A stretch of DNA of 64,000 nt from Microcebus murinus (GCF_040939455.1 NC_134120.1:1002501-1066500), one strand, 5' to 3'; positions 10,481-22,030 are shown, counted from the stretch's first letter. Translations and numbers: made by a program. Notes: generated by a model from the letters alone, not told the origin.

Positions 10481-11160
10481 TACCAGGTACCGTCTCTACT
10501 GAAATCTCTACACGAGGCCCTATGTTTGCAAAACGGCACTGTCCACCTGAGAAACGTGTGTTCTTATTTAATTATGGAATTGTCCTACTTTATAACAACC
10601 CAACGTATAAAAATATGATTAAAGATCTCTGGATAAATTGAAGGATGATTATTTACAAGAGGCAATTGATATTCCAAAGGTTTTATTGCTGAGTCCAGTT
10701 CATTCTCCAGATTCATTAAAAATAAGATCCAGTTGGCACAATAATTCATGATATACTTATTTCCTAAAACAAGGCACGACCACATAACTGTTCCCTCCCC
10801 TTCCTTTTTCTCAGGAAGCCTCCCTGGGGGTACAAGGGGAGGGACGTGATATTTGGTGTGTAGGAACAAGAATATTTCTTTTTACACCCAGTTCCAAAAC
10901 TTTAGGGTAATTATTAATAATTAGAATCGAGTGAAAAACCCATACCAAGTGAGTTATTCAATGTCATTTGCAGTTCACAATCGTTTCCTTTTTGTAACCC
11001 CAGGAGTCAGAATAAGAGAGTCGTGCAGTCTTTTTGTTTTAATTTCTGGCAGCGGAAGGGACTGAGATTTAGCAAAACCATATAGAGGGAACCACATACT
11101 TGAGCATTACCAGAAATTAAAAGAGCACACACATCAACAACAACAAAAAGTGATTTGTAA
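10481..11160. promoter_or_regulatory. Candidate conserved non-coding region
   Basis: An AT-rich, repeat-free stretch with a TTAATTATGG block near 10567, GATTAAAGATC near 10616, CCAGTTGGCACAATAATTCA near 10730 and TTATTAATAATTAG near 10911. It fits a cluster of homeodomain-type sites, but the sequence gives no direct proof of conservation. Confidence 0.4.
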
Positions 11161-11354
11161 AATGCATGGAATTTGGGGTTTTAAAACATGTTTGGACTTC
11201 ACTCAAATGGAGTGTTCACAAAAGGTGCTCACAGCAAGCTGGGCTCTTTGTTTTAAAATTTTTTGGTACATGCTAACAAAACTCCATCCCAGAGAACAAA
11301 CACTCCAGCAAAAAGCTTCCCTGGCTGTGGAGGCCTTGTTTTCTAGGGGCACTG
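11161..11354. other. Spacer, nothing recognised
   Basis: Unique-looking sequence up to the next array. Confidence 0.5.
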
Positions 11355-11766
11355 ACGGTCCCTGGGCACCAGGGGATGACCACGTGTGCAAGGTCATGGC
11401 CCCCGGGCACCATGGGACGACCACAGGTGCAAGGTGATGGCCCCTGGGCACCAGGGGATGACCACGGGTGCAAGGTGACGGCCCCCGGGCACCAGGGGAT
11501 GACCACAGGTGCAAGGTGACGGCCCCCGGGCACCATGGGACGACCACGGGCGCAAGGTGACGACCTCCAGGCACCACAGGACAACCACGGGCGCAAAGTG
11601 ATGACCTCCAGGCACCAGGGGATGACCACGGGCGCAAGATGACGGCCCCTGGGCACCAGGGGATGACCACGGGCGCAAGGTGATGACCTCCAGGCACCAG
11701 GGGACGACCACGGGCGCAAGGTGACGACCTCCAGGCACCAGGGGACGACCACGGGCGCAAGGTGAC
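11355..11766 (+). repeat. Minisatellite, about 41 bp unit, about 10 copies
   Basis: Units run GGGCACCAGGGGATGACCAC, then GGGCGCAAGGTGACG and a variable tail. Two tail types exist: GGCCCCCGG fills the left half and GACCTCCAG dominates the right half, with one GGCCCCTGG unit inside it. A GCACCATGGGACGAC variant alternates with GCACCAGGGGATGAC. Lack of stops gives long minus-strand frames that I do not treat as genes. Confidence 0.95.
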
Positions 11767-12540
11767 GGACCTGATTCACTGGGGCCGTGACCTCCCAGGG
11801 CTCCATGGAGGTCGGGGGCCGACACCACAGAGCACTGAGCGCAGCCAGCACAGGCCAATGACTTGTTTCTATTCCCCGAGGGGTAGGGGGTGGGGTCACG
11901 TGCTTGTCACACACACAGTTCGTTCCCTGTTTGAAAAGTCGGGGTGACCCTGCAGTGTGGCCCAGAGGGTCCTTGTGGAGCAGAAGGTGGCCCGCAGTGG
12001 GGTCTGGGTGTGGGTCCAGACCTGGAGCAGGCGGGACCGGCGGGGCTGGGGGCACCAGTGGGGAGGGGTCCCACCCGCAGGGGCCAGGTCAGCAGGGCCG
12101 TCGCAGGACGCTCAGCTCCGTGGGAGGAGCTCTCCTGGCGCCCGGAGGGTCCACCGGGCCTGGCTGTGCGGTAGGCGGTGGGGAGCTGCAGCGTCCCAGG
12201 GCCTTTTCTAACAGGGAGGCTTCGGTCTGTGCGACCAGCTGAAAAGACAGCCCGGTCTGGGTGCCAGGTGGTACCAAGGACCAGGACACAGCGCTCGGCG
12301 CCACAGGAGGGGTGGGGCTTGCCCCAGGCCCGCGGCAGCACTGTGGCCCTCAGCCGGGGTCACGGCCTCAGAGCGGGAGGCCAGAGGGCGGTGGGGGCGG
12401 GGGCCAGGCAGGGCCTGACAAAAATCTCTAGGGCTCCCGGTGCGTGAGCTCACCTGTGCGCGGCAGTCCTCGAGTCCCGGGGGAGAATGGTGTGGCGGCC
12501 CCGTGCACGGATGCCTGGAAGGCGTGTGCGGTCACGTATT
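11767..12540. other. GC-rich intergenic DNA, nothing recognised
   Basis: High-GC sequence with overlapping frames on both strands and no recognised domain, repeat or promoter pattern. Confidence 0.5.
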
Positions 12541-13100
12541 CACTTCCTGTGCTCTGTGACTTGTGTTTAGGAAAGGAAGTTCCCTGCACAGGAGTATTTG
12601 TGGAAGATTAGAAAATGTCAGAAAATCTGTTCAAAATCACCATTTTCTGAGAAAAGAGATACTGAATGACAGACTATGCTCTGAAGCGAAAACCAGTGGA
12701 CAGTTGGTGAAGGCGGGACGCACAGCGGCCGTCCTTGCTGGCCGAGAGAGCACCGTCGTGCAGCCATCACTTATCTTATTAATTTTGCTCTGCAATCCGG
12801 AATAGCGCCAGTCGAAAGCCCTTGAAAACAACCACTGCGCCAGCAGAGAACAATGCAACACGAGGTCACAGAGTCCACGCAGTAAAACCTAAAGCACAGT
12901 GCCTTGCCCGTAGCTGATAATGCGTTAGCGGTTGTTCTCTTGTCCCTCCCCCTGGGGTCACTGCATAATCAATTTCAGGTGGTACCTATTAGGCTCATAT
13001 CCTTCTATCAGAGACTCAACTAGGTTTTGCAAATTTCTCACCAAGGAGAAAAATATAATGGTCTACCCGATAGCATTCAAAAGTAGTAAAAATCCCGCCT
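12541..13100. promoter_or_regulatory. Candidate conserved non-coding cluster, part 1
   Basis: Two repeat-free lower-GC patches (about 12560-12850 and 12890-13090). They contain GAATGACAGACTATGC, a TALE-type TGACAG motif, and GCATAATCAATTTCAGG near 12963. The composition contrasts with the GC-rich flanks. Regulatory role is inferred. Confidence 0.35.
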
Positions 13101-13440
13101 GACTGCGTTTCCGAGGCAGTGGTGTGGTGGGGAGGTGAGGGTCGCCCGGCGCTCTTGCTTTGGGGGGCTGGGGACCCAGGTCCCGAGTCACAAACACGGC
13201 AGCACTCAGAGGGACGCGGCTAATGTCGGTGTTATCAGCACGGCCACGAGGAGACTGATTGGGGCACACAGCTAGGCGTCAAGACATGGTGCTCACTGAC
13301 GCTGTGCAATGAAAGATGAATACCAGAGAGAAATAAACAGAGGGTCTGTGGCCGCCAAACCTGGCCGCCAGGTAGCCGGGACGGCGGGAGGGGCCCTGCG
13401 GGGGAACGGCTAGCAAGCAGAGTCGCTCACAAAGAGAAGG
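13101..13440. other. GC-rich spacer, nothing recognised
   Basis: GC-rich sequence with no repeat family or coding signal. Confidence 0.5.
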
Positions 13441-13685
13441 GGTGATTCGTCTCCCTGTTTTTTCCCCAGCTTTATGGACGTGCTTTTCCTGTTCAATTTA
13501 AATTGATTTTTCAATTTGATCTCAAGCCAGACTATATGTGCCCTGATGAAATCTCGGCCCTCCGGAGCCCAGATCGTAATCTCTTGTCTAAAATAGTTAG
13601 CCCAGCCTGCGTCTCATAGCAGGAAGGACGGGCAGACCGTCCTGACCGCGGCTTTACACCCACCAATTAGGCGCCTTCTGCTCGT
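13441..13685. promoter_or_regulatory. Candidate conserved non-coding element next to a CpG island
   Basis: A compact AT-richer block with TTCAATTTAAATTGATTTTT near 13494, a near-palindromic AATTTAAATT core, followed by GATCTCAAGCCAGACTAT and CACCAATTAGG. It ends exactly where a CpG-dense island starts, so it may be a proximal element of it. Inference only. Confidence 0.4.
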
Positions 13686-13689
13686 GTGT

Positions 13690-14160
13690 GGTGGGGTCAA
13701 GGGGCAGGGGAGGCCAACGCCACGTCCACAACCCTCGGGAGACCAAGACCCCAGCCAGGCCACGTGTCCCCCTGCGTGGCCAGCTGGCCCTGCCTGACCA
13801 GAGCCCGAGGCCACCGGACGGGACGGCGCCTCCGGGCTCTGCGCGTCCCGGACTGGCGCCGGCGCGAGCAGCCGGGAGCGGGAGCTCGGTAGGTGCGAGC
13901 GGCCGGACTTGGGCTTCCGTGGCCGCAGGTCAGCGCTGGCTGCGGGGAGCCCGGGGTGCGGGCGGAGGGCGCGTCTGGCGGCCGGTGCCTTCGCCCGGCA
14001 CAGCGGCGAGAGCCTTGGAAGGCGTGGGGCTCGGGTGACAGAAGCCACAGGACCCTGTGAGCTGCGGAGGGTCGGAAGGGTGGCGTGCGCGGAAACGTCT
14101 CTCGTGCTGCAGTCGCTGTGGGTGGAGGCGTGGCGGAGTTCGGGACAGCAGGACAGCGGG
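13690..14160. promoter_or_regulatory. CpG island, possible promoter
   Basis: CpG is dense from about 13790 to 14040, including GCGCCGGCGCGAGCAG, which contrasts with CpG-depleted surroundings. A fair splice donor, TCG|GTAGGT, begins at 13889 on the plus strand. Open frames across the island run into an Alu or show no domain, so a coding exon is not supported. A non-coding first exon or an orphan CpG island are both possible. Confidence 0.45.
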
Positions 14161-14396
14161 TCGGTACTCCTCCCAGGCGGTGACGACGGGGCGGAGCTTG
14201 CGAGCCAGTGGTGCCTCCAGGACTCTTCCTCTCCCGGGGTGGCAGCCTTCGCCTTTGGGGGGCTCCACAGACCCCGCTGTCACCATCCAGCTGTTCTCCC
14301 CCTTACGAAGGCCTCACTTCCTCATCTTTCTCAAGGCATGTCGCCACAGATTTTTCTCCGCAGCTCTGTTTTCTCTCCCACTGCAAGTTTTTGTTC
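14161..14396. other. Spacer before an Alu
   Basis: GC-rich then T-rich sequence. Nothing recognised. Confidence 0.5.
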
Positions 14397-14747
14397 TTTC
14401 CTTTTCTTCTTCTTCTTCTTTTTTTTTTTTTTTGAGACAGTCTCACTTGTTGCCCAGGCTAGAGTGAGTGCCGGTGGCGTCTGCCTAGCTCACAGCAACC
14501 TCAAACTCCTGGGCTCAGGCGATCCTCCTGCCTCAGCCTCCCGAGTAGCTGGGACTACAGGCATGCACCACCATGCCTGGCTAGTTTTTTCTATATATTT
14601 TTAGTTGGCCAATTAATTTCTTTCTATTTTTAGTAGAGACGGGGTCTCGTTCTTGCTCCGGTTGGTCTTGAACTGCTGACATGGAGCCATCCTCCTGCCT
14701 CGGCCTCCCAGAGTGCTAGGATGACAGGCGTGAGTTTCCTTTTCTTC
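14397..14747 (-). mobile_element. Strepsirrhine-type Alu, minus strand, with target-site duplication
   Basis: The plus strand starts with a T run and GAGACAG and carries the Alu landmarks CTCACAGCAACCTCAAACTC, CCTCAGCCTCCCGAGTAGCT and GGCCTCCCAGAGTGCTAGG. It includes the TTAGTTGGCCAATTAATTTC segment I associate with strepsirrhine Alus. It stops at AGGCGTGAG, lacking the last bases of the Alu 5' end. A direct repeat TTTCCTTTTCTTC flanks it (14397-14409 and 14735-14747). Confidence 0.95.
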
Positions 14748-15350
14748 CTGATGTCCTCAACAGGAAAAATGGGTGAACAATGCAAACAGGGAGAACAGCA
14801 CCTGGGAGAGCTCGCCCGCCTTGCTGCTGGCTGTCTGGGCCGGGCCGGGCGGGGCGGGGCGGAGGCTCAGCCCCGTGGGACATCAGAGACACCTTGAAGA
14901 CTTGGGTTCTGTGTGGGTGGGATAAGGGCAGCTTACACCTCTCAGGAAACGCACAAAACAACCCGGATACAGAGAGACAGAGATGACATTTGTCATCTTC
15001 TCTGGGATCCGGACACACCCGTTACTCTGAGTGGGACCAGGTACCAGGAAGGGCTGCCCAGGCTGGGACCCCCCACGGGCGCCCCGAGGGGACACACACA
15101 GCTGCAGACCCACACAAGCCCGGCAGGGGTGCGGGGACCCGAGAGGAGCAGGTGTAGGAGCTGCTGCTGGGCTGTGCACGAAGGCGGGCTTTCAGGAGCA
15201 GGGGAGGCGGGCAGGGTTCTAAGTCTGCAGTGAGGCGAGGGGCCGGGCGCTGCCCGTGTGGCCACGGTCCCCGGGGGCTGCCGCTGAGACGTGGGAGCTG
15301 AACGAGCTCGCACAGGTGGCCCTAGTCCACAAGAACGTCTGTTAGTCTGC
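14748..15350. other. GC-rich intergenic DNA
   Basis: Contains a simple GGGCCGGGCGGGGCGGGGCG run near 14838. No gene or repeat family recognised. Confidence 0.5.
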
Positions 15351-16012
15351 AACACAGCCCGGTCCCCGTCCACACAGATTCTCTGAAAATTTTTGGTTTA
15401 GAAAGAAGGAGGTATTCTGGTTCTATAAAAACAGAATACAAGAAAAAGGAAGAAATGATCGAAAAAATAGCAAATGAGGAATATACATCAGGAAATCCCG
15501 TCATAGAGCAGATGAAAATTGTGGCCAAATATATTTTCATGGCTTAAAAAAACACAGACACACGATTTACTCACTTTCTTGGGACAAGGGGGCTGAGGGA
15601 GAGCCGGGGGGCTTCGGCACGTGTGAGACGAGGCAAAGACAATGGAGAAGATGAGCTGCCGGGGCTCAGGGGACAGGTGGGGAAGTGAGGCCAGGCGAGA
15701 CCAGTGGGGAGGCTGGCGGGAGCACAAGTGACACTCAGCACCCCTGAGGTCCCCGAGGGACATGGACAATGAGGCCAGGAAAGTGGAGAAAAGTGACCGA
15801 AACGAAATGAAACTGAAGTTGAACAGGAATAGACAGAAACTATACATGTGGAAGATGGGAAATAAGGTATAAAACACCATAAATGCATTTTCAAAGAAAA
15901 AGATAATAAAACGGCATATATTATAAAATAGAATCCAAAGACTCTTTCCAAGGAAGAAAAGAACCCTGAGGCTTGGGGTCGTACCCGTACAGAACAGCAC
16001 AGCCGGGCATCT
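15351..16012. other. A-rich, purine-biased sequence, unassigned
   Basis: Plus-strand purine bias with AAAAAGGAAGAAATGATCG-like stretches. It may be an eroded old retroelement because it abuts an LTR, but I could not match it to one. Minus-strand open frames up to 170 residues are hydrophobic and low in complexity and are not supported as genes. Confidence 0.35.
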
Positions 16013-16364
16013 GAGTCTATTTCTGCTACTGCCACAGAATACCGCAAACCAGCCAATTTATAAACAATAAAGTCCACCGGCTCTAGGTCCTAGAGGCGGG
16101 AACTCCGAGCACGCCGGGCGGCACCTGGGGGGGTTGGCGGGGCTGGAGGCGTCGCGTGGCGAGAGCGTGAGAGAAGCAGAGAGAAACCAGGCGGGGCCAA
16201 ACTCACCATGTGCCCGGAGCCCCTCCCGCGGCACCTGGCCCACTTGCGCAAGAGCAGGTGAGCCCACTCGGGAGGCAGAGCCCCCCCGGGTCCCATCGAG
16301 GCCCCCAACACCCGCCGAGTTTCCTGTGCACGAACTTCTGGGGATACGTTCAAACCGTAGCAAC
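16013..16364 (-). mobile_element. MaLR-type LTR, antisense
   Basis: Antisense LTR landmarks appear in order: TACCGCAAACCAGCCAATTT then ATAAACAATAA, and at the far end ACGAACTTCTGGGGATACGT followed by TCAAACCGTAGCA. These match the two ends of THE1/MST/MLT1-class LTRs read in reverse. The middle is GC-rich and diverged. No internal retroviral gene remains. Confidence 0.65.
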
Positions 16365-17384
16365 GACCAAGCCAGAAACAACTCCAGTAATGTTTTACTG
16401 GAATTCCAGGACAAAGAAACAGTGCTTGGGCCTCCAGACCAAAAGGCAAAAGCCCGAAATCCTCCCCAAGCCCACAAGGCACCTGTCGGGAGAAGGGTCC
16501 CATTGGCTTCGGACAGGTCCACGGCTACGTCTGCCCAGGAAACAGGTGAGCACCAACCACAGTGTCCTCAGAGGAAACAAGTGTGAGCCAAACATGTTGA
16601 GCCCAAGTAAACCAGTCTTCAAATATAAATGCAAAAATGACTCAGCGTTCTCGCGAGCCATCTGAAACACAGCCGTGGTGAACTCCGGCCACCAGCGAGA
16701 CCAGTGAAGAAACTGTGGACGAGACGGGGTGCCGAGCTCTTGCGCCTGGAGATCAAGAGGTTAGCGGGCACGCTGCGTACAGACCAGACATAAATGTCAC
16801 GAAGTCTAAACGTGCACGAATCACCTAGCAGATTTGGGAGCAGGAGGGAAAGGGAAGAGGAAAAGTGGTGTTAACACCTGGATCCCACAAGCTTCTGTAG
16901 CCTGGAGCACAAGGCAGACCAGTCAGGGAAGCACAGGTGCACCTGAACGTTGTGGCCGGCGGTACTGGCGCTGCCACAGTTGAACGGTGCCCAGCGTGTG
17001 CACGGAGACTGTTTTCAAGGCAACAAGCAAAAGGCTAAGAGAAGCAGTGTGATCCGCTCCAAGTAGGTGATGCGGCGTTGGGAAGGAAACCGACGAGTAG
17101 AAATGCCCCAATTTTACCCTCGCTTGTTGTATGAGTCCATGAAACCTCCCTAAGAGAAGTAAGCAAGTGCATTATACACATTGTTGTTATCCAAATAACG
17201 TCTAAAACTAAAATATGATCCTTCACGCCTGTGGAAACACGCACAGGGCAAAAGCAGACACAGAGCCTACACTGCAAGGAAAAGAGCCATGAAACAGGGA
17301 GCAGAGCACTGAGCGATGACAGGAATCTGAGTTTGTAAATGGACCAAACTGAACATTAAAATGGAAAGCGTGTCTCTTCATTTT
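16365..17384. other. Unassigned sequence between an LTR and an L1
   Basis: Moderately A-rich sequence without a repeat I can name and without coding signal. It could be eroded LTR-element interior or L1. Confidence 0.35.
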
Positions 17385-18825
17385 TAAATTTTTTTTATTT
17401 TTAATTACTAGTGTTATGGCTACACATTAGTTGTGTGTTTACAGGGTGCACGTGAGTATTGATGCAGGTGTACGGTGTGGACTAATCAGCTCAGAGTCAT
17501 TGTGGCACCCAGCACCTCAGGCATTTATTGTTTCTTTGTGTTAGGGACATTCCAGTTCCACTCTTTAGTTATTTTAAAGTATACTCTAACTTGTTGACTA
17601 CAGTCACTTTGCTGTGCTCTCAAATATTGTTCATTCCATCTAACTATCTAACTATATTTTCGCACCCAGTAACCATCCCCACTTTATCCCACATACCCGC
17701 TACCCTTCCCAGCCTCTGGTCACCACCATTCTACTCTCTGTCTCCGTAAGATCAACTGCTTTTAACATTTAGGTCCCACGCATGAGTGAGAACACGAGAG
17801 ACTTGTCTTTCTGTGCCTGGCTTATTTCACTCCACATAATGTTCTCCAGTTCCATCCATGTCATTGCAAATGGCAGGATTCCATTCTTTCCATGGCTACA
17901 TAGTATTCCACTGTGTATATTTAATATTTACCATAATTTATCTGTTCATCTGTTGATGAACACTTAACGTTGATTCCAAATCTTGGTTATTGTTACTAGT
18001 GCTGCAACAAACACGGGAGTGCAGGTATCTTTTCAATATACTGAATTTCCTTCTTTTGGATACATACCGGGCAGTGGGATTGCTGGGTTGTGGTAGTTAC
18101 GTTTTTAGTTTTTTGAGGAATCTCCATACTGTTCTACATGGTGGTTGCACTAATTTACATTCCCACTAGCAATGTATGAGGGTTCCCCTTTCTCCACATC
18201 CTCATCAGCGTTCTCTATTGCCTGTCCTTTTGATAAAAGCCATTTTAACCAGGATGAGATGATATCCAATGTAGTTTTTGTTTGTATTTCTCTGATGACT
18301 AATGATGCTGAGCATTTTTCACATCCTTATTGGCCATTTGTGTGTCCTTTTTTGAGAAATGTCTATTCAGATCCTTTGCCCATTTTTAAATCAGATTATT
18401 TGATTTTTTTCCTATTGAGTTGTTGGAGCTCCTTATATATTCCAGTTATTCCTTGTCAGATGCGTAGTTTGCAGATATTTTCTCCCATTCTGTGAGTTGT
18501 TTCTTCACTTTGTCGATTGTTTCCTTTGCTGTGCAGAAGCTTTTTAGCTTGATAGGGTCTCATTTGTCCAAATTTGCTTTCGTTGTCTGTGCTTTGTGGG
18601 CATCACTCAAGAACTCCTTGCCCAGGCCAATGTCCGGAAGCATTTACCCAGTGTTTTCTTTTAGTAGTTTCATACTTTCAGGTCTTAGATTTTAGTCTTT
18701 AATTCAATTTGATTTGATTTTTGTATATGGCAAGAGATAAGGGTCTAGTTTTATTCTTCTGCATATAGATATCCAGTTTATTAGCACCATTTATTGAAGA
18801 GACAGTCCTTTCCCCACTGTATGTT

Positions 18826-19363
18826 CTAGGCAACTTTGTCGAAGATAAGTTCACCATAGATGTGTGAGTTTCTTTCTGGATTGTCTATTCTGTTCCATTG
18901 GTCCATATGTCTGTTATTATACTGATACCATGCAGTTTTGATTACTACAACTCTGTAGTATAATTTGAAGTCAGGTAATGTCATCTCTCCAGTTTTGCTG
19001 CCTTTGCTCAGGATGGCTTGGACTATTCTGGGTCTTTTGTGGTTACATATAGATTTTAGGATTATTTTTTCCATTTCTGTGAAGAATGTCATTGGTATTT
19101 TGATGGGGATTGCATTGAATCTGTAGATTGCTTTGGGTAGTTATGGGCATTTTAATAATATTGATTCTTAAAATCCATGAGCATGGAATAGCTTTCCATT
19201 TTTTTGTGTCCTCTTCAACTTCTTTCATCAATGTTTCATAGCTTTTATTATATAGAGCTTCCACTACTTTGGTTAACTTTATTCCTAAGTATTTTATTTT
19301 ATTTGTAGCTATTGCAAAGGGATTACTTTTTAATTTATTTTTCATATTGTTTACTGTTGACAT
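18826..19363 (-). pseudogene. L1 ORF2 C-terminal region, broken
   Basis: Two overlapping frames carry ORF2 hallmarks: EDTKKWKAIPCSWILRINII upstream and [20 protein letters not shown] downstream, with [12 protein letters not shown] after it. The frame changes between them near 19070, and stops lie on both sides. This is the region after reverse transcriptase, including the start of the C-terminal segment. It makes no functional protein. Confidence 0.9.
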
Positions 19364-19894
19364 ATAGAAATGTTATTGATTTTTTTATGTTGATACTGTA
19401 TCCTACAATTTTACTGATTTTTTAACATTAGCTCTAATAGTTTTTCAGTGGAGTCTTTAGGTTTCTGTAGATATAAGATCATATCATATGCAAAAAAGGA
19501 TAATTTGATTTCTTCTTTCCCAATTTGGATGCCCTTTATTTCTTTCTATTGTCTGAGTCTTTAGCTAGAACTTCCAGCACTATGTTGAATAACAGCGGTG
19601 AAAGTGGACATCCTTGTCTTGTTCCAGATCTTAGAGGAAAGGTTTTCAGTTTTTCTCCATTCACTATGGTACTAGCTTTGGATCTGTCATATATGGCTTT
19701 TATTGTATTGAGGTAAGTTCCTTCTATACTCAGTTTTTTAAGTCTTTATCATGAAAGGATGTTGAATTTTATAGATGCTTTTTCAGCATCAATTGAAATG
19801 ATCATATGGTTTTTATCCCTTGTTCTGTTGATATGATGTATCACAGTGATAGATTTGCATATGTTGAACCATCCTTGTATCTCTGGGATGAATC

Positions 19895-20254
19895 CCATTT
19901 GATCTTTTTTTTTTTTTTTTTTTTTAGACAGAGTCTCACTTTGTTGCCCAGGCTAGAGTGAATGCCGTGGCGTCAGCCTGGCTCACAGCAACCTCAATCT
20001 CCGGGACTCAGTGATCGTACTGCCTCAGCCTCCCGAGTAGCTGGGACTACAGGCATGCACCACCATGCCCGGCTAATTTTTTTTTTGTATATATATTTTT
20101 AGTTGGTCAATTAGTTTATTTCTATTTTTGGTAGAGACGGGGTCTCGCTCAGGCTGGTTTCGAACTCCTGACCTTGAGCAATCCGCCCGCCTCGGCCTCC
20201 CAAAGTGCTAGGATTACAGGCGTGAGCCACCACGCCCGACCTCCATTTGATCTT
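19895..20254 (-). mobile_element. Alu nested in the L1, minus strand
   Basis: A full-length Alu in reverse: T run, AGACAGAGTCTCACTTTGTT, CCTCAGCCTCCCGAGTAGCT, AAAGTGCTAGGATTACAGGC, and the end CCACCACGCCCGAC. It also carries the strepsirrhine-like TTAGTTGGTCAATTAGTTTA block. The direct repeat CCATTTGATCTT flanks it (19895-19906 and 20243-20254) and is L1 sequence, proving insertion after the L1. Confidence 0.97.
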
Positions 20255-20825
20255 GATGAATAATCTTTTTAACGTGTTGGTGAGTTTGGTTTGCTAGTAT
20301 TTTGTATCTATGTTCATGAGAGATATTGGCCTGTTGTTTTCTTTTTCTGCTGTGTCTTTGTCTGGTTTTGGTATCAGTGTGATACAGGCCTGCTAGAATA
20401 AGTTTGGGAGTATCCCTTCCTCCTTGATTTTTTGGAATAGTTTAAGTAGGATTAGTATTAGCTCTTCTTTGAATGCTTAGTAGAATTCATCAGCGAAGCC
20501 ATCAGGTCCTGGCCTTTTCTTTGATGGGAAAATTACTGCTTCTGTCTCATTACTTGTTATTGATTTATTCAGGTTTCAGATTTCTTCCTGCTTCAGTCTT
20601 GGTAGACTGTATGTGTCTAGGGATTTATTCATTTCTTCTAGGTTTTCCAATTTATTGGCATATAGTTGCTCCTAGTAATCTCTAATGATCCTTTGGATTT
20701 CTGCAGTATCAGTTATAATGTCTCCTTTTCCATCTCTGATTTTATTTATTTGGGTCTTCTCTTTTTTTCCCTTAGTATGGCTAAAGCTCTGTCAATTTTG
20801 TTTATCTTTTTAAAAAACCAACTTT

Positions 20826-21654
20826 TTATTTCATTGATCTTTTTTTCTTGGTTTCAATTTCATTTATTTCTGCTCTGATCTTTATTACTTTTCTTCTGCT
20901 AATTTTAGGTTTGTTTTGCTCTTGTTTTTCTAGTTCTCTCAGATGCATAGTTAGGTTTTTTATTTGAAGCTTTTCTACTTTTCTGATGTAGGCACTTGTT
21001 GCTGAAAACTTTCCTCTTAGCACTACTGCATTTTCTGTATCCCATAGCTTTTAATATCTTGTGTTTCCATTTTCATTTGTTTTGAGAAAATTTTAAATTT
21101 CCTTATTAATCTCTTCGTTGACCCACTGGTCATTCCGAAACAAGTTGTTCAATTTCCATGTGCTTGTATATTTTCCAGCGTTCTCCTTGTTATTTATTTC
21201 TAGAATAGTTTTATTCCATTGTTGTCAGAGAAAATACTTGATATGATTTCTACTGTTTTGAATTATTTTTAAGACCTGTTTTGTGGCTTAACATATGGTC
21301 TATCCTTGAGAATGATCCATGAACTGAGGAGAAGAATGTGAATTCTGCAGCCATTGGATGAAACATTCTGTAAACATCTATTAGGTCCATTTGGTCTATA
21401 GTGCAGGTAAGTCCAATGTCTCTGTTGGTTTTCTGTCTGGATGATCTGTCCAAGGCTGAAAGTGGAGTGTTGAGGTCTCCAACGATTATTGTACTGGGGC
21501 CTATCTCTCGCTTTATCCCTGAAAATATTTGTTTTATATATCTGGGTGTGGTGTGCATGGCAAATGTTATATTTAGAATTGTTCTATCCTCTTGCTGAAC
21601 TGACCCCTTTATCACTATATAATGACCTACGTGTTTAAACATGTGAAATGACAT
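20826..21654 (-). pseudogene. L1 ORF2 endonuclease end and linker, broken
   Basis: The 21654-21250 frame keeps endonuclease motifs VGDLNTPLSALDRSS (the catalytic GDxNTPL loop), VYRMFHP and FSRIDHMLSHK (with the catalytic Asp-His pair). The next frame, 21023-20826, reads [13 protein letters not shown], the start of the reverse-transcriptase region. A frame break lies between them. The N-terminal part of the endonuclease is missing at the truncation point near 21640-21654. Confidence 0.9.
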
Positions 21655-22030
21655 ACATGGATATTCATAGAGTCATTGTTTTTAAAAGCAAAAGATTAAA
21701 ACATGTAAGTGTCCACAAAGAAAGCACTAGATAAATAATTCATGGCCTGTCCATTCTATGGAACACCACTTATAAAGTGGTTTTACATGCATTTATTTGG
21801 AAATAGTCTTAAGAAAACCAAAAAAGCAAAATACACACGGATTGGTATGCTAGTTTGATTAAACAAAACTTTTTATGCATGTTCTTGATAAACTGGCAGT
21901 TATTTCCAGGGGCTGTTCTGGTGGGTGGGGTCTGAGGCTGGGGTAGAAACTTACTTTTTACCCAGATCTGTTGGTATCTTTAGGCACCATGTATTTGTAT
22001 GACCTACTCAATACACTAAGGAATACTTTT
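21641..22030 (+). mobile_element. Old L1M 3' end, sense
   Basis: Sense L1M 3' landmarks appear in order: TTTTTAAAAGCAAAAGATTA, AAGTGTCCACAAAGAAAGC, TATGGAACACCACTTATAAA, a ttatttccaggggctgttct region and GGCACCATGTATTTGTATGA. It runs opposite to the larger L1 and directly abuts its truncated end. Confidence 0.75.

Larger units (their letters stand above)
17385..21640 (-). mobile_element. 5'-truncated L1 (L1M/L1P-age), antisense, about 3.9 kb plus an Alu
   Basis: Reading on the minus strand gives ORF2 endonuclease (21654-21250), the linker and start of reverse transcriptase (about 21023-20826), reverse transcriptase, the C-terminal domain (about 19363-18826) and the 3' UTR down to a weak A tail at 17385. 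The 5' UTR, ORF1 and the N-terminal endonuclease half are absent. Several stops and frame breaks interrupt ORF2, so it is dead. An Alu sits inside the reverse transcriptase region (19907-20242). Confidence 0.93.

Noticed and set aside
11203..12055. Minus-strand frames of 154-260 residues
   Set aside because: They are translations of the 41 bp array and its GC-rich flank.
13909..14604. 231-residue frame starting in the CpG island
   Set aside because: Its last third is the reverse complement of an Alu, and the first part has no recognisable domain.
15488..16077. Hydrophobic 168-170 residue minus-strand proteins
   Set aside because: Low-complexity Phe/Ser/Leu text from purine-rich DNA in two overlapping phases; no membrane-protein family recognised.
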